Shown here: positions 34,601 through 47,840 of the stretch, one piece after another
How the letters are laid out: every line of letters begins with the position of its first letter
How positions within the stretch are numbered: position 1 is the stretch's first letter
Assembly: GCA_014773175.1 (NCBI GenBank)
Contig: VXCM01000699.1
Coordinates: 248,001-312,000 of the forward strand
Origin: Lucifuga dentata
Lineage: Eukaryota > Chordata > Actinopteri > Ophidiiformes > Bythitidae
Direction of reading: 5' to 3'
Length of the DNA stretch: 64,000 nucleotides
Position numbers and translations under genes: made by a program
The notes under the pieces: generated by a model
What the model was told of the DNA's origin: nothing
The model's input: only the letters and a program-made list of their open reading frames with translations
The model's database searches: none

Positions 34601-37600
34601 TAATAAAATAAAATAAATGCATTAATCTGTTGTCTATGCTGTGATATGCCTTGTAAAATGCACACATTATTAGAAAATGAATAAATGAATTTTAATAACT
34701 GGGTATGATTATTTCACTCAGATTTTTCGTTTCCTACAAATATCATGTGGTGACAATAATTGTATGTGCTTAATATTTGACTTTTAGCAACACATATCAT
34801 TACTTACAATGATGTGTGAAATCAGTCACACCTAAACTCTCCCCAAAGTTGTCCCTCTACAGAAAACATGGCACAAATTGCCTTGCTTATTAATCTCTCC
34901 CTAGACAACATTAATAAGATGCGATGGTCCATTGCTTCTTGTGCTTCTAATTGTTGCCTTGCAGCTCTGCCTCGACAAGCTTAACTCTTTGTCATTCATT
35001 CAGAGGAAGCATCTTTGGATTCATTCAAGCGGTAATTAATTGGTCTAAGGTAAAGAACTTTGTTAGAAGTCTACTATAAATTCACAAAGAGAAACTATCA
35101 TGTGGTGTCTGTATTGAAAAATTCATGTTTTCTTTTAATGTGAATCAAGCCTAAATGGAAACTTTGCAAGCACAAACATGCAATCACGAAGCAAATCAAA
35201 GCAATTACTGAAGTCACAGGGGAGCCATGTATTCTATACGACGCTGTCAAACGAATGATCACACATGAGCACACGCACTCACTCTTTTATTGCCTAAATA
35301 AATAGAAGATGTTAAGTCATTTTTGCATGCATACATGTACATGTGCACACATGCATGCACACCAACATGTGTGTGCACCCTCCCACCTGCCCAACCAATC
35401 TCTTCTCACTCACACGCACACATGCACATACACGCACGCACACACACAGATATGCAGACCGAGGCATTGCATTAAAGGAGAGACCCATCTGGTAGCTGTG
35501 CAAGTGTAGCACTCAGTGGACCCTGATTTCATTATCTCAGCATGTTCTCCGTGACCCGGAGAAAAGTGACATCTGATTTACCTCAAGATCAATTTGTATG
35601 TAAATCAGTAAGAAACTGGAGGGCAATGGAGGGGTGGCATAACAAAAGCTGTTTTTGAGTCTATGAGCAGGTTTGTGAGTTTGGTGGAGGCACTGGGCTG
35701 GTCCCCACAGAGACACTAATAGAGCTCATTTAAGTAATAGGACCCTTTGGTCCAGAGGGCAGGCTCTCTAAGGAGAACCCTGCACAAAACATACTTTCAC
35801 AGCATTTTAGTATCAAATTGATGTCATTTTCCATTTACAGTTTCACTAAAGCTCACATATTAAGCCTTAATGGAATCAGTTAACACATTAGATTGGTATA
35901 ACTAGTTATAATTAACATATTAATACCAGCTACTATGGTAATAAAGTGCAAACTACATTTGTGTACATGCAAATAAAGTGTAATAAAATCAATTTGATTT
36001 GTTCAGCTATTCCAATAACGAAGACCCCATGCTGACGTGGCTCCAGTGTCCCATGAAACCTGACTTTGTTGAAGACTGAATCCCTTTATAAAGCTGTAAA
36101 ATATTACAGCCATATAGAGAGAACACATTTTATCTGCAGATGATGAATGCCTCTGCCTCACAGATATTCTGCTCAATTTTCTCCTCTTTGATTTGAGACC
36201 AAAGCGAACTCTCCTGAACTTTAATGGATCACATAGTAAGTGTCAGTCAGTGCCTGGAGGCTTTAACCCTTCTGCAGACAGAGCAGCAAGCTTCTTCTCA
36301 TTACTAGTTAATTCTGATCTATATGTGGCAAAGATACAAGATTAATTTAAACTCCTGATGTGGAATTCAGATATATTTGTCTTGATGGAGTAAGTGCTTG
36401 TTTGTCTTCTGCGGTTTCCCTTTTTCTTCATTACTGCAAAGCCCACAAAGGCCTTTTACATAATCATGAAATATGTTACGCAAAGTCTCACATAATGCTT
36501 ACAAATAGCCTTTAATTTGATCTGTGTTTAGTTAATGTGTCTTTTGGTGGATAGTAAGAGTGGGTGGGGTGGGATCTGGGTCTTGGGGGAGGGGTCAGGG
36601 TCACTAATTTGTGCAGGTGATTAGTGGTTAACTTTGAGGAGTTTGTTTTCGTGTCTGCAAAATCAGTATCAACATAGGAGATACGAGCTACTGCATACTG
36701 GATAAATAGTTTTACTATGCATGACTTTAATGCAAAATACTGTTATTGTTTGAGTCCAGACAGGTCAATTAAATAAGGCTCAGGTTGCTTCATTTGAAAG
36801 AATTTCTTACACAACCAGCAAGTTAATGTCTAATTACTATGCTTGTACATGTGGGTGTGCAAGACAGACAGACAGACAGACACACACACACACACACATG
36901 CATCTTCACATTGTCATATCAAATATGAGGCTTGGAACTGTCCTGCAATATTGCATCTATAAATTATGTTGGTGGTAGTTTAATTTTATCTGCGAGCTGA
37001 AATGGTCTGGCTAGCCAATCAGAGGCTGCCAATCCCAGTGCCATCGTCATATAAAAGCTCTTTCTATTATTGAATGGGTTTATCATCTCTGGCTGACACT
37101 GCTGGTTTAGATGACAATTGCTGCATTAGTCAGAAAAACACCTTTCATTTCTGAGTGACGATGGGTTGACCTACTGTCATTCGCAGTGACAGTGATGCTA
37201 ATATGAACCCTGGTTCCCTTTTTAAATGAATAAGCTATAACATAAGCATTCAGCTAAGTACTCTTTTTAGCAAACTGAAAATTAGCATTAATATTGTGTG
37301 TTTATTATATGGAAAATAATCAAACTGGTCCAGGATGTGTGCTGTGGAATGGGGCTCATTTGTGTTTTGTGAAAAGGCAGATGGAGAACTAAGAGATTGT
37401 AAGAGATGAGCAAGTGACTCTTCAGGGAATAACACTAAGGTTGGTTAATTTCTCAAGATTTCATTTTGTTCCACCTTAAGTGGTGTTTCATTTGAATATC
37501 CACCATACCGTGTGTTTTGTAATACTCACGAATAGCTTCACTGCACAAATTTTCAGGTCATAAATAAAGTCAAAGTCTTCTGCCAGCATATTATATTCAA

Positions 37601-38261
37601 TAGAGCTTTACAGAATACAGGTATGGTGGACCGTGTCCTCCTCAGGCCATTTAACTCTTCAGGTACCTCTCACTCACCACACCTCAGGGGATACACCACT
37701 GCTTGATGGCTTCCCTCAGCTGAAGGCAACATAGTGTGCACACACACATGCACACGCACACTTACAGAGGGAAAAGGCTGAAGGCTTATGATGACCTATT
37801 TCATTTTATATCGTCTATAAATTACTCCATTAATGCCTCCATAACCATGCCAGTAAAAGCAGAGGATTGAGCTGAAACATGGTAACATCTGCTCCTCAGG
37901 CCCGTCAGAGCAGATAAGTTTTGGCCCATCACACTAGAACAGTCCTGCAGGTGAAGATATCTGGTGTTTTAGAGTCATTCTCCAGTTTATTATCTGCTCC
38001 CGGGTTGGGAGAGTGAACTCTGAGCTCTGTGTCTGGGAAAGTTGCTTCTCTGAGTTATAAAGTGAACCACCATGGAAGTGGTTACTCCAGTTTCTATCAT
38101 ATAAAATCACATATTGTGTTCATATATTCATGCAGAAGTAAATTGTACTGAGAGAGAAATTCATAATGACATAACATTTTCAGAGTGAGAAAAAGGATTT
38201 AGCCACATGATAAAAAGGTGCTTTACTTTTCTAGAATTAATTTTAAATCTACAATAATTGA
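34601..38261. other. Non-coding DNA with repeats and candidate conserved blocks
   Basis: A CA/ACACGC-rich stretch lies at 35327-35456, which explains the Cys/His-rich frames on both strands. A (GACA)n(CA)n tract lies at 36863-36899. The 34900-35050, 35500-35790 and 37780-38080 intervals are free of obvious repeats and could be conserved non-coding elements. Examples of their texture are CAAGCGGTAATTAATTGG and ATAAATTACTCCATTAATGCC. No exon was recognised. Confidence 0.35.
36863..36899. repeat. (GACA)n(CA)n microsatellite
   Basis: About five GACA units pass directly into about nine CA units. Confidence 0.9.
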
Positions 38262-38480
38262 TTTTTGGCCACTAAGGGGCAGAAAAAACTACAAAATAAG
38301 TTGCCAGACACACAGCCCTGATGTACTGTCAGCTAATAACATTTTTGTAGCTAATATGTTATCTCACAACTGCATACATGTGGAGTCTCACAACAATATT
38401 ATCAAACCACTGGAGTCACAGTTCTGTCCACCCAATGAAAATTTGTGCAGTATTCACTCTGCTTTTAGCTCTAATTTGGT
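38262..38480 (+). repeat. Dispersed repeat D, second copy
   Basis: TTTTTGGCCACTAAGGGGCAGAAAAA, AAAATAAGTTGCCAGACACACAGCCCTGATGTACTG, then GCTAATATGTTATCTCACAACTGCATAC. The opening about 70 bases match 28790-28860 in order and spacing. Right end approximate. Confidence 0.55.
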
Positions 38481-40799
38481 CTCCGCTGGAGGTCTTTAGG
38501 GTACAAAATTTTTGAAATGATAAGAAACAGAAAAGACCTGGACTCAATGTGCATAAATTAATATTCGAGACATGAGGACAGTCGGTTCACGTGCTACCTC
38601 TCATCTCAAAAGCACATTTTTTCCTGCTGTGATTATGATGCACCACATGATCAGAACCCATAAGGAGGATAGGACAAATTGACACACGGGCCGGAGACCC
38701 TGTGGGAATCAACTGACATAATTAAACCAAATATGAATTGGTCCTGTGGCCCAACTTGGGTCCCAGGCTGGGTCTTGGTAGTTTCCACCCAACTTCTGAC
38801 AAAAATCTCTGGGTCTTTGGCTTCCTACACACTCAATTTTGTTCCCCAGTCACTTAAAATGCACAACTTACTTGACAGAACTTGTTTGCTTGAAATGCCT
38901 GCCTATGGTTCTGTAGCCACAGTTGGTGAGACCTGATGAGAGGTATCATATGCTGTATATGTGGCTGGAGAACCAAAATAATGATGTAAAAGTAGCAAAA
39001 TGCTGCCGATTTTTGTGGATATTTTCAGCATATTCCTCTCTACAAGTGACCTTTTGTCATTACACAAAAGATATTTGATTCAATGTCAGTATAGTAACAT
39101 CAGTTATGAATCCCAGACAATCAGCTCCCTCTCATTCTGATCATTCTTTAATGATTTCTAATCACAGAGTCCACTTGCTGTGGTTTGGTCAGTTATGAAC
39201 TTAAGACACTTTATATTCATACAAATGTTTAATTTAGCACTTTTCCAAGAGGATGTGGCACTTTCTCCGATTGTACATATCTTATGTTGAAGGAAATCCA
39301 TAAAACAAAGAACAAAGGAGACAAACAAAAAGAGCCTGGCTATATATTTTGCTCCTCCACACGCCAAAGAATTAATCTCTCAAACAGTTTTGACATGTGA
39401 CCCTGTGGGGGGTCGCTAATGTTATGGCAAGGGACACCATTTAAGTAGCCCACGTATTCACTTTTTTCTCCTCCAAACTGAGTGATCTAATTATTGCATG
39501 TTAAATGGGCATCTGGTAAATGGTGCGTATAATGATGCGCTTCCACAGAATTAAGTGCCTGCCTGTCCTGCTGCTGGGGCTAACGCGCAAATTGGCCTTC
39601 TCTTGTTCGGTCCTTCTCTTTTTTCCTTCTCCCATCCCTCATTTGGGTGCTGGGGGGAGGGGGGGAGGGGGACCTCTCACAGAGACATGCCTCAGGTTCT
39701 CTGTGGATTAATGGCAGCAGACTGAGGAGAAATTTGCTCAATAACACATGTCACTATTATTTGGGTACAAGGGAGAAAGGGCCACCTTTTTTTTTTTTTT
39801 TCCAAAGGGAGAAAAATGAATTAATTTTTACAACATTAGCCAACGCAGCACTCATTTTCTGCTTGACATATTGTATAAACACTTAAGATTTGTATCATTT
39901 TGGTGAAAATCATTCACTTTGTTTCTGGTATCAGAATCCATTGCAGAACAAGAATTACTGAAGACTGATTTTGTCAGCGAGCCATTTCCCCCCCATCCTT
40001 CACACTCAGCTCTGCTGTGTAAATATCAGCAGCAAGGCATCATGTCTGCTCTATTTCAGCAAAGCCTCAGCTATGTTGCTGACATTTATCTATATCTGCT
40101 GCCAGAGAATAACCTTTCTGAGTTATGAGAAGCTGTCCAGGCCTGTCTGTTTAAATGTCGTAACACACAAGTTCATTATCACAACTCTCGGGATCAGTTT
40201 TAAAGATGATCAAATGTCATACATCTTAAAGTTGGATTTGATATTTGGAGAAACAAAGGCAGTATTTCTAAAGCATGTACTACTCAGTCATCAAGGTTAA
40301 GTGAGAAGTCATCACTTTCATTTATTTCTGTAGCTTTTTGGATACATTTTATGTTGCATTTCTCTTTTTATTGGTTTTGTTTGTAATTTTAGTAAAATAA
40401 ATGCAGCCTCTTTGGTTCAGTTTTTGAATGCACATCAGAAACTGCCTCCGCAGAGCCTCATAGCTTCTGAACCAGACAAAATCAAAAACTACCAAAAGAG
40501 ACAAAGACTGTGTTTGAATGAACTTTTGAAATCACAAATTAACTATCTTGGGATAACAAATAATACTCAATTTTGAGTGTAGGCGTATTACTTTATCCTC
40601 TTGCATTTTTCTGAATTTATTATGATCTAATCTTTTGGAAAATAACTTGCTAACATGATGTGCAGCCTTAGTCAGAGACATACTGATATATGTTATTGTG
40701 TGATTAGGTATAAGATGCAGGCCATCTTGAAGACCCTATTTGGTTTGACTGTATTTTTGGCTGGGACTGACAGTGTATCTTTGATATTGATGAGGAAAT
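38481..40799. other. Non-coding DNA with a candidate conserved block near 39.4-39.75 kb
   Basis: The 39385-39760 interval is repeat-free apart from a G-rich tract (39650-39671), and includes GCATGTTAAATGGGCATCTGG, AATGATGCGCTTCCAC and TGGATTAATGGCAGC. It is one of the better candidates here for a conserved regulatory element. A T-run lies at 39787-39801. No exon was found. Confidence 0.35.
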
Positions 40800-41098
40800 C
40801 GTTAATGACAAGGTGATAATACTGGCTGAAAAATCCCTCATTGCTGGCTTGTGCTGTCGTTGTATGATTTTATATTGTATTGATTGGAATTTTTCATTTA
40901 ACATACTTATTCTTTTATTTACATATTCATTTACCGGTATTAATTTACACATGCCATTTTTACTGTATCTTTGCGCTGAACAACCATTTCTGCTGCATCT
41001 GTGTTCTGTTGTGGCTTTTTATGAACATGTTTGCTGCACAACCAATTGTCCATTGGGGACAAATAAAGTTGAACATGAACATTAAAAAAAAAAAAAAA
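40800..41098 (+). mobile_element. Retroelement 3' tail with poly(A)
   Basis: Ends TTGTCCATTGGGGACAAATAAAGTTGAACATGAACATT followed by an A-run (41083-41097). A WTTGGGGACAAATAAAGT phrase just before the tail is characteristic of the 3' end of several fish LINE families. No reverse-transcriptase frame remains, and the left limit is a guess. Confidence 0.5.
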
Positions 41099-44000
41099 TT
41101 AAAGATAAGTTTAAATTTATACTGCATATCATCATTCCTATTTATATCATGTTGTGCTGCCTATGTGCTCCTGAAAATAAAAACAAAATGCTTTAAAATG
41201 CTATACTGACTAATATCTGGTGTAATGGCAATTCTGGGCACAAAATGGAGTTTACATGTTCTTTAGAGCTTCTTTTTGCTTAGTGACTGGCTGCATGTGG
41301 TTCTTTTAATTTTAATATGACATAGCTGTGCCTTCAGGCATGCTTTTTTATACTATTTTACAAGTATTTTTACAAGTATACCTCTATAGAAGGGCATTGC
41401 TAATGCTCTCAATTTTTTCAGAAAAAAAGCCCAAATCACATGACCTTTCTGATTGATGACACATTTAGGGAGACTGCATATGTTTTTTGTCTCATTAATG
41501 GACATATTCATTAGTTGTAGGTCACATGCTCAAATTAGACCTCATTAACTGTGACAAGATTAGAGGATGAAGAACTTTTTGTAGAAAGTGCGTAAGAATA
41601 TTCATTGGCATGTCTTATATATGTGAAAGATTTTAGAAAGCTTATACACATTTTTGGAAATTATTGCTTTTGATCCACGCAAAGATTAAAAGCAAACAAT
41701 GACAAAGTAATTACATTATGACAACTGTGTCATTAATTATATTTAAATAAGAGTTTCGTACACATTAGTAAATTCAAGTGCTTAACAACTCTGCCTATGG
41801 CAGATGGGCAATAAAACCTCCCATAAAGCACTAAGCATACTATAAAATGTTCACAGTTGTTTTACTTAACCCTCAGTATGTTTAGTTCATAACTCTGCCT
41901 TCTCATTTTTCCAGCATCATCAGAACTGATGACTTTATTGGAACAATTTGGACTTTGACACTAGACACCATAAAATCTGAAACCTTTGTAAAATTAAATA
42001 ATTTCGGTTCCTCATGCTTGAAATTCAGGGGAGAAATCTCAACATATCAACATTTCTGAGTAAAAACAAGAGCATGTCTAGTTTTTGAACAAAAAGCAAG
42101 AGCTGGGTGATGGAGCCTGAGTTGATCATTTGGCTCGTGTCGTGTCAGGCCACTTTGGTGAGCCTGAGAGCGACTGGGACACCAGTGAGGCTGAGGAGCA
42201 GCAGACTGGAGCTGTACACTCCACTGCCTCTGCATGCTGGGGACAGCTGACACACGCTGGTATATAGACAGACATATCAACGGTTCAAAGTTACAGAGGG
42301 GTTAGCCTGTTCCAGAAACCCGCCTGCCCCCACTACATGTCTCACCTGTTTCCCATTATATGCAGCCAAGTCTGCTGGCAACATGCATGTGTGCTCCAAA
42401 TGAACATGCATAATGCACAAAGACAAAAAGAGAGGGGTCATTCCTACAATACAGAGCCTTTCGGGTGTAGCAGCTTCCTCGAAAATAAACATATAGATAA
42501 ATATTATACACTATAATAACATTTTATTAGAAGAATGGGGTGTTCAAATTCAACACAATAGTCTTATAGAAAACAGGTGTCCCTTACTTATTCTTATCAA
42601 AATACCTATGAACAGTTATATTGTAAAATACATTTTTTATTTTGTCATGTCATTTTCATCCTATTTTTTAATAATGAAAATGGGAATATTAACAGCATTT
42701 GTCATTGTTGAATATTGTATTAACCTGTGCTTTCCCTGCCCAAACAGATTTATGCATAATATTTGGTGATATTTTTTAAGTATGATTAAGAAATACCATA
42801 AAATAGTGAAACATGGTAGCATCTTAATTCAAAAATACTGAAAAATACAACTTTATGGCACTTATACGGTTGCACACATACACATATCCTCCCACACGCG
42901 CACACACACACATGGAGAGATAGAAATACGCACTACTACAGTGTACACCAAGAGAGCTTATCACAGAGAGTCTGTTAGTCATGGTCCGGCAGCACTGTTG
43001 TCTTGACCACATGTTCTGACCACATGTATTGACCATTTCTGTTGACCTGAAGTGCTGCTTACACAGGGTTTACCGACTGTGCCACCACACTGGAATGGAT
43101 TAGCAGACAGCAGGCCTAACAGCTTGCTTTGGTGCTGTCCTGCATGGCTGCCATCCTGCCTTGAGCGCTGCAGATGCCACTTCACTAGTGGGTACGGGAA
43201 ATGTGCTGCGAAAGGCGATACTTGACTAGGTAGCAGACATCGGCTTTGAAATAAATTTTAATAGTTAACAATAGCTTTTTATGACTGTAGTAAATTTTTT
43301 AGGAAGCAAAGGGCATCCGTACGGCTCCCACACATTTTAATCAACTAAACAGGCAATGTTTTGACCCAAAATGATCTTCGCCAAACAGATGACCAACATG
43401 ACACATGTCAAGATACACTTTGTGTACACTGGGTAGCAGACAAAATGCAAATGTCATGGTGAACCAGTAAGATGCATTAATAAACAACAAATGCTTCAAC
43501 AATAATTCATTTTTTTTTTTTAAAGGCACAGCAAGCTTGAACAGAGAAATGTTTCTACTAAAACAAAAAGCTAAATGTTTCCACTATGGCAGAATCATAA
43601 TCAAATCAATCAGAATTATAGCTTGATGGACAACATTAAATTGACCAATGCTGAAAAATAAACATATCATAACCCCATATGATCAATGCTAAATATGTTT
43701 AATTTCATTGAGGCCTTTGAGATATAAGATATTAAAATAATAAATCCAAATGTTATATGAGAAGGTTTCTTGTTCATAGTCTCCAACTCTTTTTGGCTTC
43801 TCGGTATCAGAGTATTTCATTGCACTGACATTATGGCCTTTAAATACAACACACACTAACCTTTCATATTAGTGTGAATGATACTGGAAGTATAAGCTAA
43901 ACAAGATAAATGAATCATTTATACAGTATCCAGTATCTAACCATTGCAAAAATACAGATCAAGCAGGTCCCATACAAAAGCTGAGTGTTTTTAATGGGCG

Positions 44001-45363
44001 GTTAGATATTGCACAGCTATTATAGTCCACCAGGGAACGTCTTATGGAGGAATTCACGGCTCAAGGTCATTCAGGTTTACAGCATACACAACAATATCCC
44101 ACAACAAACAAACAAGTCTGACATGGAAATCAGTGCTCCCCTCCCTCCTTTGGTACTTCCTCATGGGAGTCTATACGTTTACAGGCGTGACTGGTAAAGA
44201 TGCCTTCGCTGTGAAGGTCACCTTCGCTGGCTTCCCCAGGTTTTACCTGCACTCCACTAGTGAACATGAAATCCATCACCTGGCACCACCATGGTAATAG
44301 ACTCATTTTTTCTGGCGGCTGGTTGTCGGAGAGATTCACAGGGGACACAGGTGTGGTTCCTGTGCAGTGAATAATTGACCTGATGCCAGGGGGAGAACGT
44401 GGAGGTCAATGCTGCCAATGACAAAGAGGACGCCCCAGAGCCTGGACCTACAAGGTCTCTGTGAATAGGGGAAAGATACAAGAGGGCATGGGCCAGTGAG
44501 AGCGAGAGACAAAGGGATCATTAGAAGAAGGGGTAAACGACTGAGGCAGAGGAGTTGGGATAAGAGAAAAATATCTGAGAGAACTAAAATGATAAGAAAT
44601 TAGTGTCATAATGGGAAGATTTATTTTGCACAGTTTTTGTAGCTGCCACCGTGATTTCTTATTAAATTTTTATTGTGGTAAACTGACTGCAGAGTCTCAA
44701 GGGTGTTAAATTTGTGGTTATTTTCGGTGGTTAATTTGTAATGCCAGTATTCATGAAGACAGAAGGCACTGTCTTCACTTGGCAGGGAGCTACACTTCAT
44801 AAAATCTGGAAAACATCCATTATCTTCCATCCATTATCTGTTTTATTTAGAACAAAGACTTATGCTTCTGTTTAGTGTGTACCTCATGAAATATCAAACC
44901 GTTTCAGTTATTTACTTTAACCTAAGATCATAAAAATGCACATCCTGAAATCTGATTTGGTTTTGACATTTTAATTGGCTTGTATACTGGTCAAACGTGT
45001 TAAGAGTGATGCAGTGCTGTTAGTTTTGTTAAAAATAACACATTTCCAACCAAAGTGAAAGTGGAAAATCTACATGACATTTTCCAGTGGATCACAGAGG
45101 AAATCGCTGGATTAGTTTTGGGTATGAACATGCAGACTGATCTCACAGTGCTTCGCCTCAGGACACGAGGTCCTCACATCTACACGTGATATGTCAGCTT
45201 CAGGGCCAAACACAAATCTGTGCATGACTGTGAACTGGCACACCATTGGAAAATAATATCAGAGCCAAGGTGCTGTCCTTATGTTCATATCCCATGCTTC
45301 TTTCTTGCTTTACAGTATAATAGTGGACCACTGTGACACAACAAACATCCAGACCAACAATGT
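41099..45363. other. Non-coding DNA, with an unexplained patch at 44.0-44.5 kb
   Basis: Three overlapping minus-strand frames at 44521-44130 give coding-like peptides without recognised motifs. The interval is GC-richer than its surroundings, so it may be a decayed exon, repeat or conserved element. A CA-rich stretch lies at 42870-42912 and a T-run at 43509-43521. Nothing else was recognised. Confidence 0.3.
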
Positions 45364-45958
45364 TTAAAGGAGCATACCACTGATTTTGCATGTTTGAGTC
45401 TAATAAATGCAACCCGCATACACGTTACATTATTGCCAACCATTTTCCAAAACATGCTGCTGGAGTGGTAAATATAAAATTGTTTATCCTTCCTTCCAGA
45501 GTAGTTGTTTTCAGTTTACTGCAGTGTGCTATAAAAAGCAACTCAGAGGGACTAGAAATGTGCTTGAGATATGTAATCCATCACAGTGACCAAAACATCT
45601 ATAAATTGTTTTGTTGAAGTAACGTAATTTTAGCATTTCAACATGGAGCTACACAGGAAAAAATAAATAAAAATTGTTAACTCCACCAGGGAATGTATTC
45701 CCAGGAGAAGATGACTTTTACTGAGAAATTAAAATGACTGTGACTTCTACAATCATGAGCAAGTGTTAGCAGGCAAAAATCTGAATTCTAAGGTGGGTGT
45801 ATCACTTGAACATTTGATTAGGAAAGAGTAGGAAATTTGGCAGAATAACATGAAAACTAAAGCACAGTTCTATGTTTTGGAAAATGGTTGTCAGTAATGT
45901 AATGTGTATGGGGGTAGTATTTAGTGGGCTGAGACATGCAAAATCACCAGCCCTTTAA
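45364..45958 (+). mobile_element. TTAA inverted-repeat element, copy 4 (full length, about 595 bp)
   Basis: Starts TTAAAGGAGCATACCACTGATTTTGCATGTTTGAG and ends with the inverted counterpart GGGCTGAGACATGCAAAATCACCAGCCCTTTAA (TTAA at 45955-45958). Interior blocks include GAGATATGTAATCCATCACAGTGACC and GGTGGGTGTATCACTTGAAC, in the same order as copies 5 and 6. No transposase frame is present. Confidence 0.85.
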
Positions 45959-47379
45959 GTATATGTATGACAGAATATCTGTAGTTTTCTCCATAGACTG
46001 AGTATTTTTTGGTGTATGCCATTTCCCTCTTTTGATCATACATAAATGTTTAGTGTGGATTCCATATTTTCGATGGAGTTAGTCTCCACTATGGTTCCCT
46101 AATGATCCTAGTTTTTAGGATGGGTCAAATGCAGAGGATGAACTTCCCCAAAGTTTGGGATCAATTAAAAACTAAAATAAAAAACTTACATTAGTAGAAC
46201 AAGACAAATTTTGCTTAGGGTTCTCTGGCCTAGGCAGAGAAGTGTCCTCATATTTCACCTGTAATAAGACCTTAAGTTCCTCCATTTCAAATTACACACA
46301 AAACGCTTGATGGAATGACGTCGAAGAGGCCAAGGGCATTACAGAGAGAGTGCGTGTACTATATGACTGAACATATATTTACTGTATAATCATATTTGGG
46401 GTTGCAAGTTTATTGTCATTAAGGTTATTTGTTGAAGCAGCTCCTTATCTAATAGAGAACAGGCACCTTTGCATTGAAAGTCTGCTGCCCTTTCTCTCAG
46501 TTCAACACCTGAGATGGAATGTTTCACCGTGCTCCAGCTAAGTAGATAATTGCCTGTTACAAAAGGGCTTTGGGGAAAAATAGGAAGTGCTAAACAATAA
46601 TTATAGCAATATTCTAAAAATTACTTAGCCCAGAATTGTCCCTCTTGATTTAAGACCTACAATAAAAAACTGAGATTAATGACGGTCCTAAACCAGTTAA
46701 ATTTTAAGTATTCTGTGACTATTAATCAGGCTAAGAGCCAAATAAAGAGCTTCTCTTTCTTTCTTGTTGATCTACACCCTCTGCTGCTATTTCCAGAGGT
46801 GTTATAGTCGTTTTTCTGTGCTTACACACACACACACACACACATATATATGTATATTAGTTTTTTATTTTGTATGTCACTGTTACTGGAGTTCTGTTAC
46901 CAGAAGTTATTCTTAATGTTTAAAACACTCCTGGAGTAGAAAGTTCTCTCACATTGTTACATAACATGTAGCCCTGAGTAATTGAAACATCCCAGATACA
47001 TAATTGTCTTTGATAAGGAGCCTGTCTAGACTGGAAATATTAAAAGAAATCAGGTGTTGAACACGATAATGAAGTGTTGTTAGAGAATCACTGCTGAGCC
47101 TCAGAGGGAGCCCATTTTCCTCATCTTGATGTGGAGGAGATGTGCGCTGTATCATTGTTTGTATGCAAATCCAATGAAGCATGCTCTGAGCACCTAATAA
47201 ACCGACAACATGAAGTCACGTCTATGTCACGGTTGAGATTTTAACTCTCATTCTTTACCAAAGTAAAAGAAGTAATACCACAATGGAAAAATACTCCATT
47301 ACAAGTAAAAATCTAACGTTCTTAACCCTAAGTTTTGAATGTTTAGGTTTACACTATTTTCTTTAACTACATGTACAAC
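45959..47379. other. Non-coding DNA with (CA)n(TA)n
   Basis: A (CA)n(TA)n microsatellite lies at 46825-46855. The rest is AT-rich without recognisable features. Confidence 0.4.
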
Positions 47380-47662
47380 TTTTTTTTTCTGTCATCTCTA
47401 GCTTTTAACGTATATTACTGGTTTTATGAATTGTATGCTGTGCCAAGATCATGCTGTATGTATGCTGTATGTTTTATGCTCTATGTTACATGCGCTTTAT
47501 GTGGTATGTACTTGCACTTTATGCAGCTTGCACATCTGAGCCCAAGACAAGTTTCCCTTTGGGACAATAAAGTANACTTGCACTTTATGCAGCTTGCACA
47601 TCTGAGCCCAAGACAAGTTTCCCTTTGGGACAATAAAGTACATCTTATCTTATCCTGTACTT
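47380..47662 (+). mobile_element. LINE 3' tail, containing an N-flanked duplication
   Basis: Ends CCCTTTGGGACAATAAAGTACATCTTATCTTATC, the AATAAAGT plus short tandem repeat (ATCTT)n 3' end typical of fish L2/Rex-type LINEs. The 65-bp stretch 47510-47574 is repeated identically at 47576-47640 with a single N between, which probably reflects an assembly join rather than biology. No coding frame is intact. Confidence 0.6.
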
Positions 47663-47739
47663 TTTGTATATGCAAGTAATATTTCTTTCCTTTTTTTTTT
47701 TTCAATGATGAATGAAATGATGATGAAATTGTGAATTAT

Positions 47740-47840
47740 ATTTTAATGATATTGAGCGAGGACAGCGAAGTAAGAATTTCATTATGGAAATCTTGTTTCT
47801 CTGTGCAGATGAAATAAAGCCTTCAACTTTTTTTTTTTAA
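47740..47840 (+). mobile_element. Second LINE 3' tail fragment
   Basis: The sequence AGTAAGAATTTCATTATGG, then TTGTTTCTCTGTGCAGATGAAATAAAGCCTTCAAC followed by a T-run, resembles the 3' UTR end of fish LINEs (CAGATGACAATAAAG-type). No coding sequence remains. Confidence 0.45.

Noticed and set aside
35309..35512. Cys/His-rich frames on both strands that mimic metal-binding proteins
   Set aside because: They arise from CA/ACACGC simple sequence on both strands.
47371..47679. 102-codon frame with an internal repeated peptide
   Set aside because: The repeat is the N-flanked 65-bp duplication in a LINE tail, not a protein repeat.
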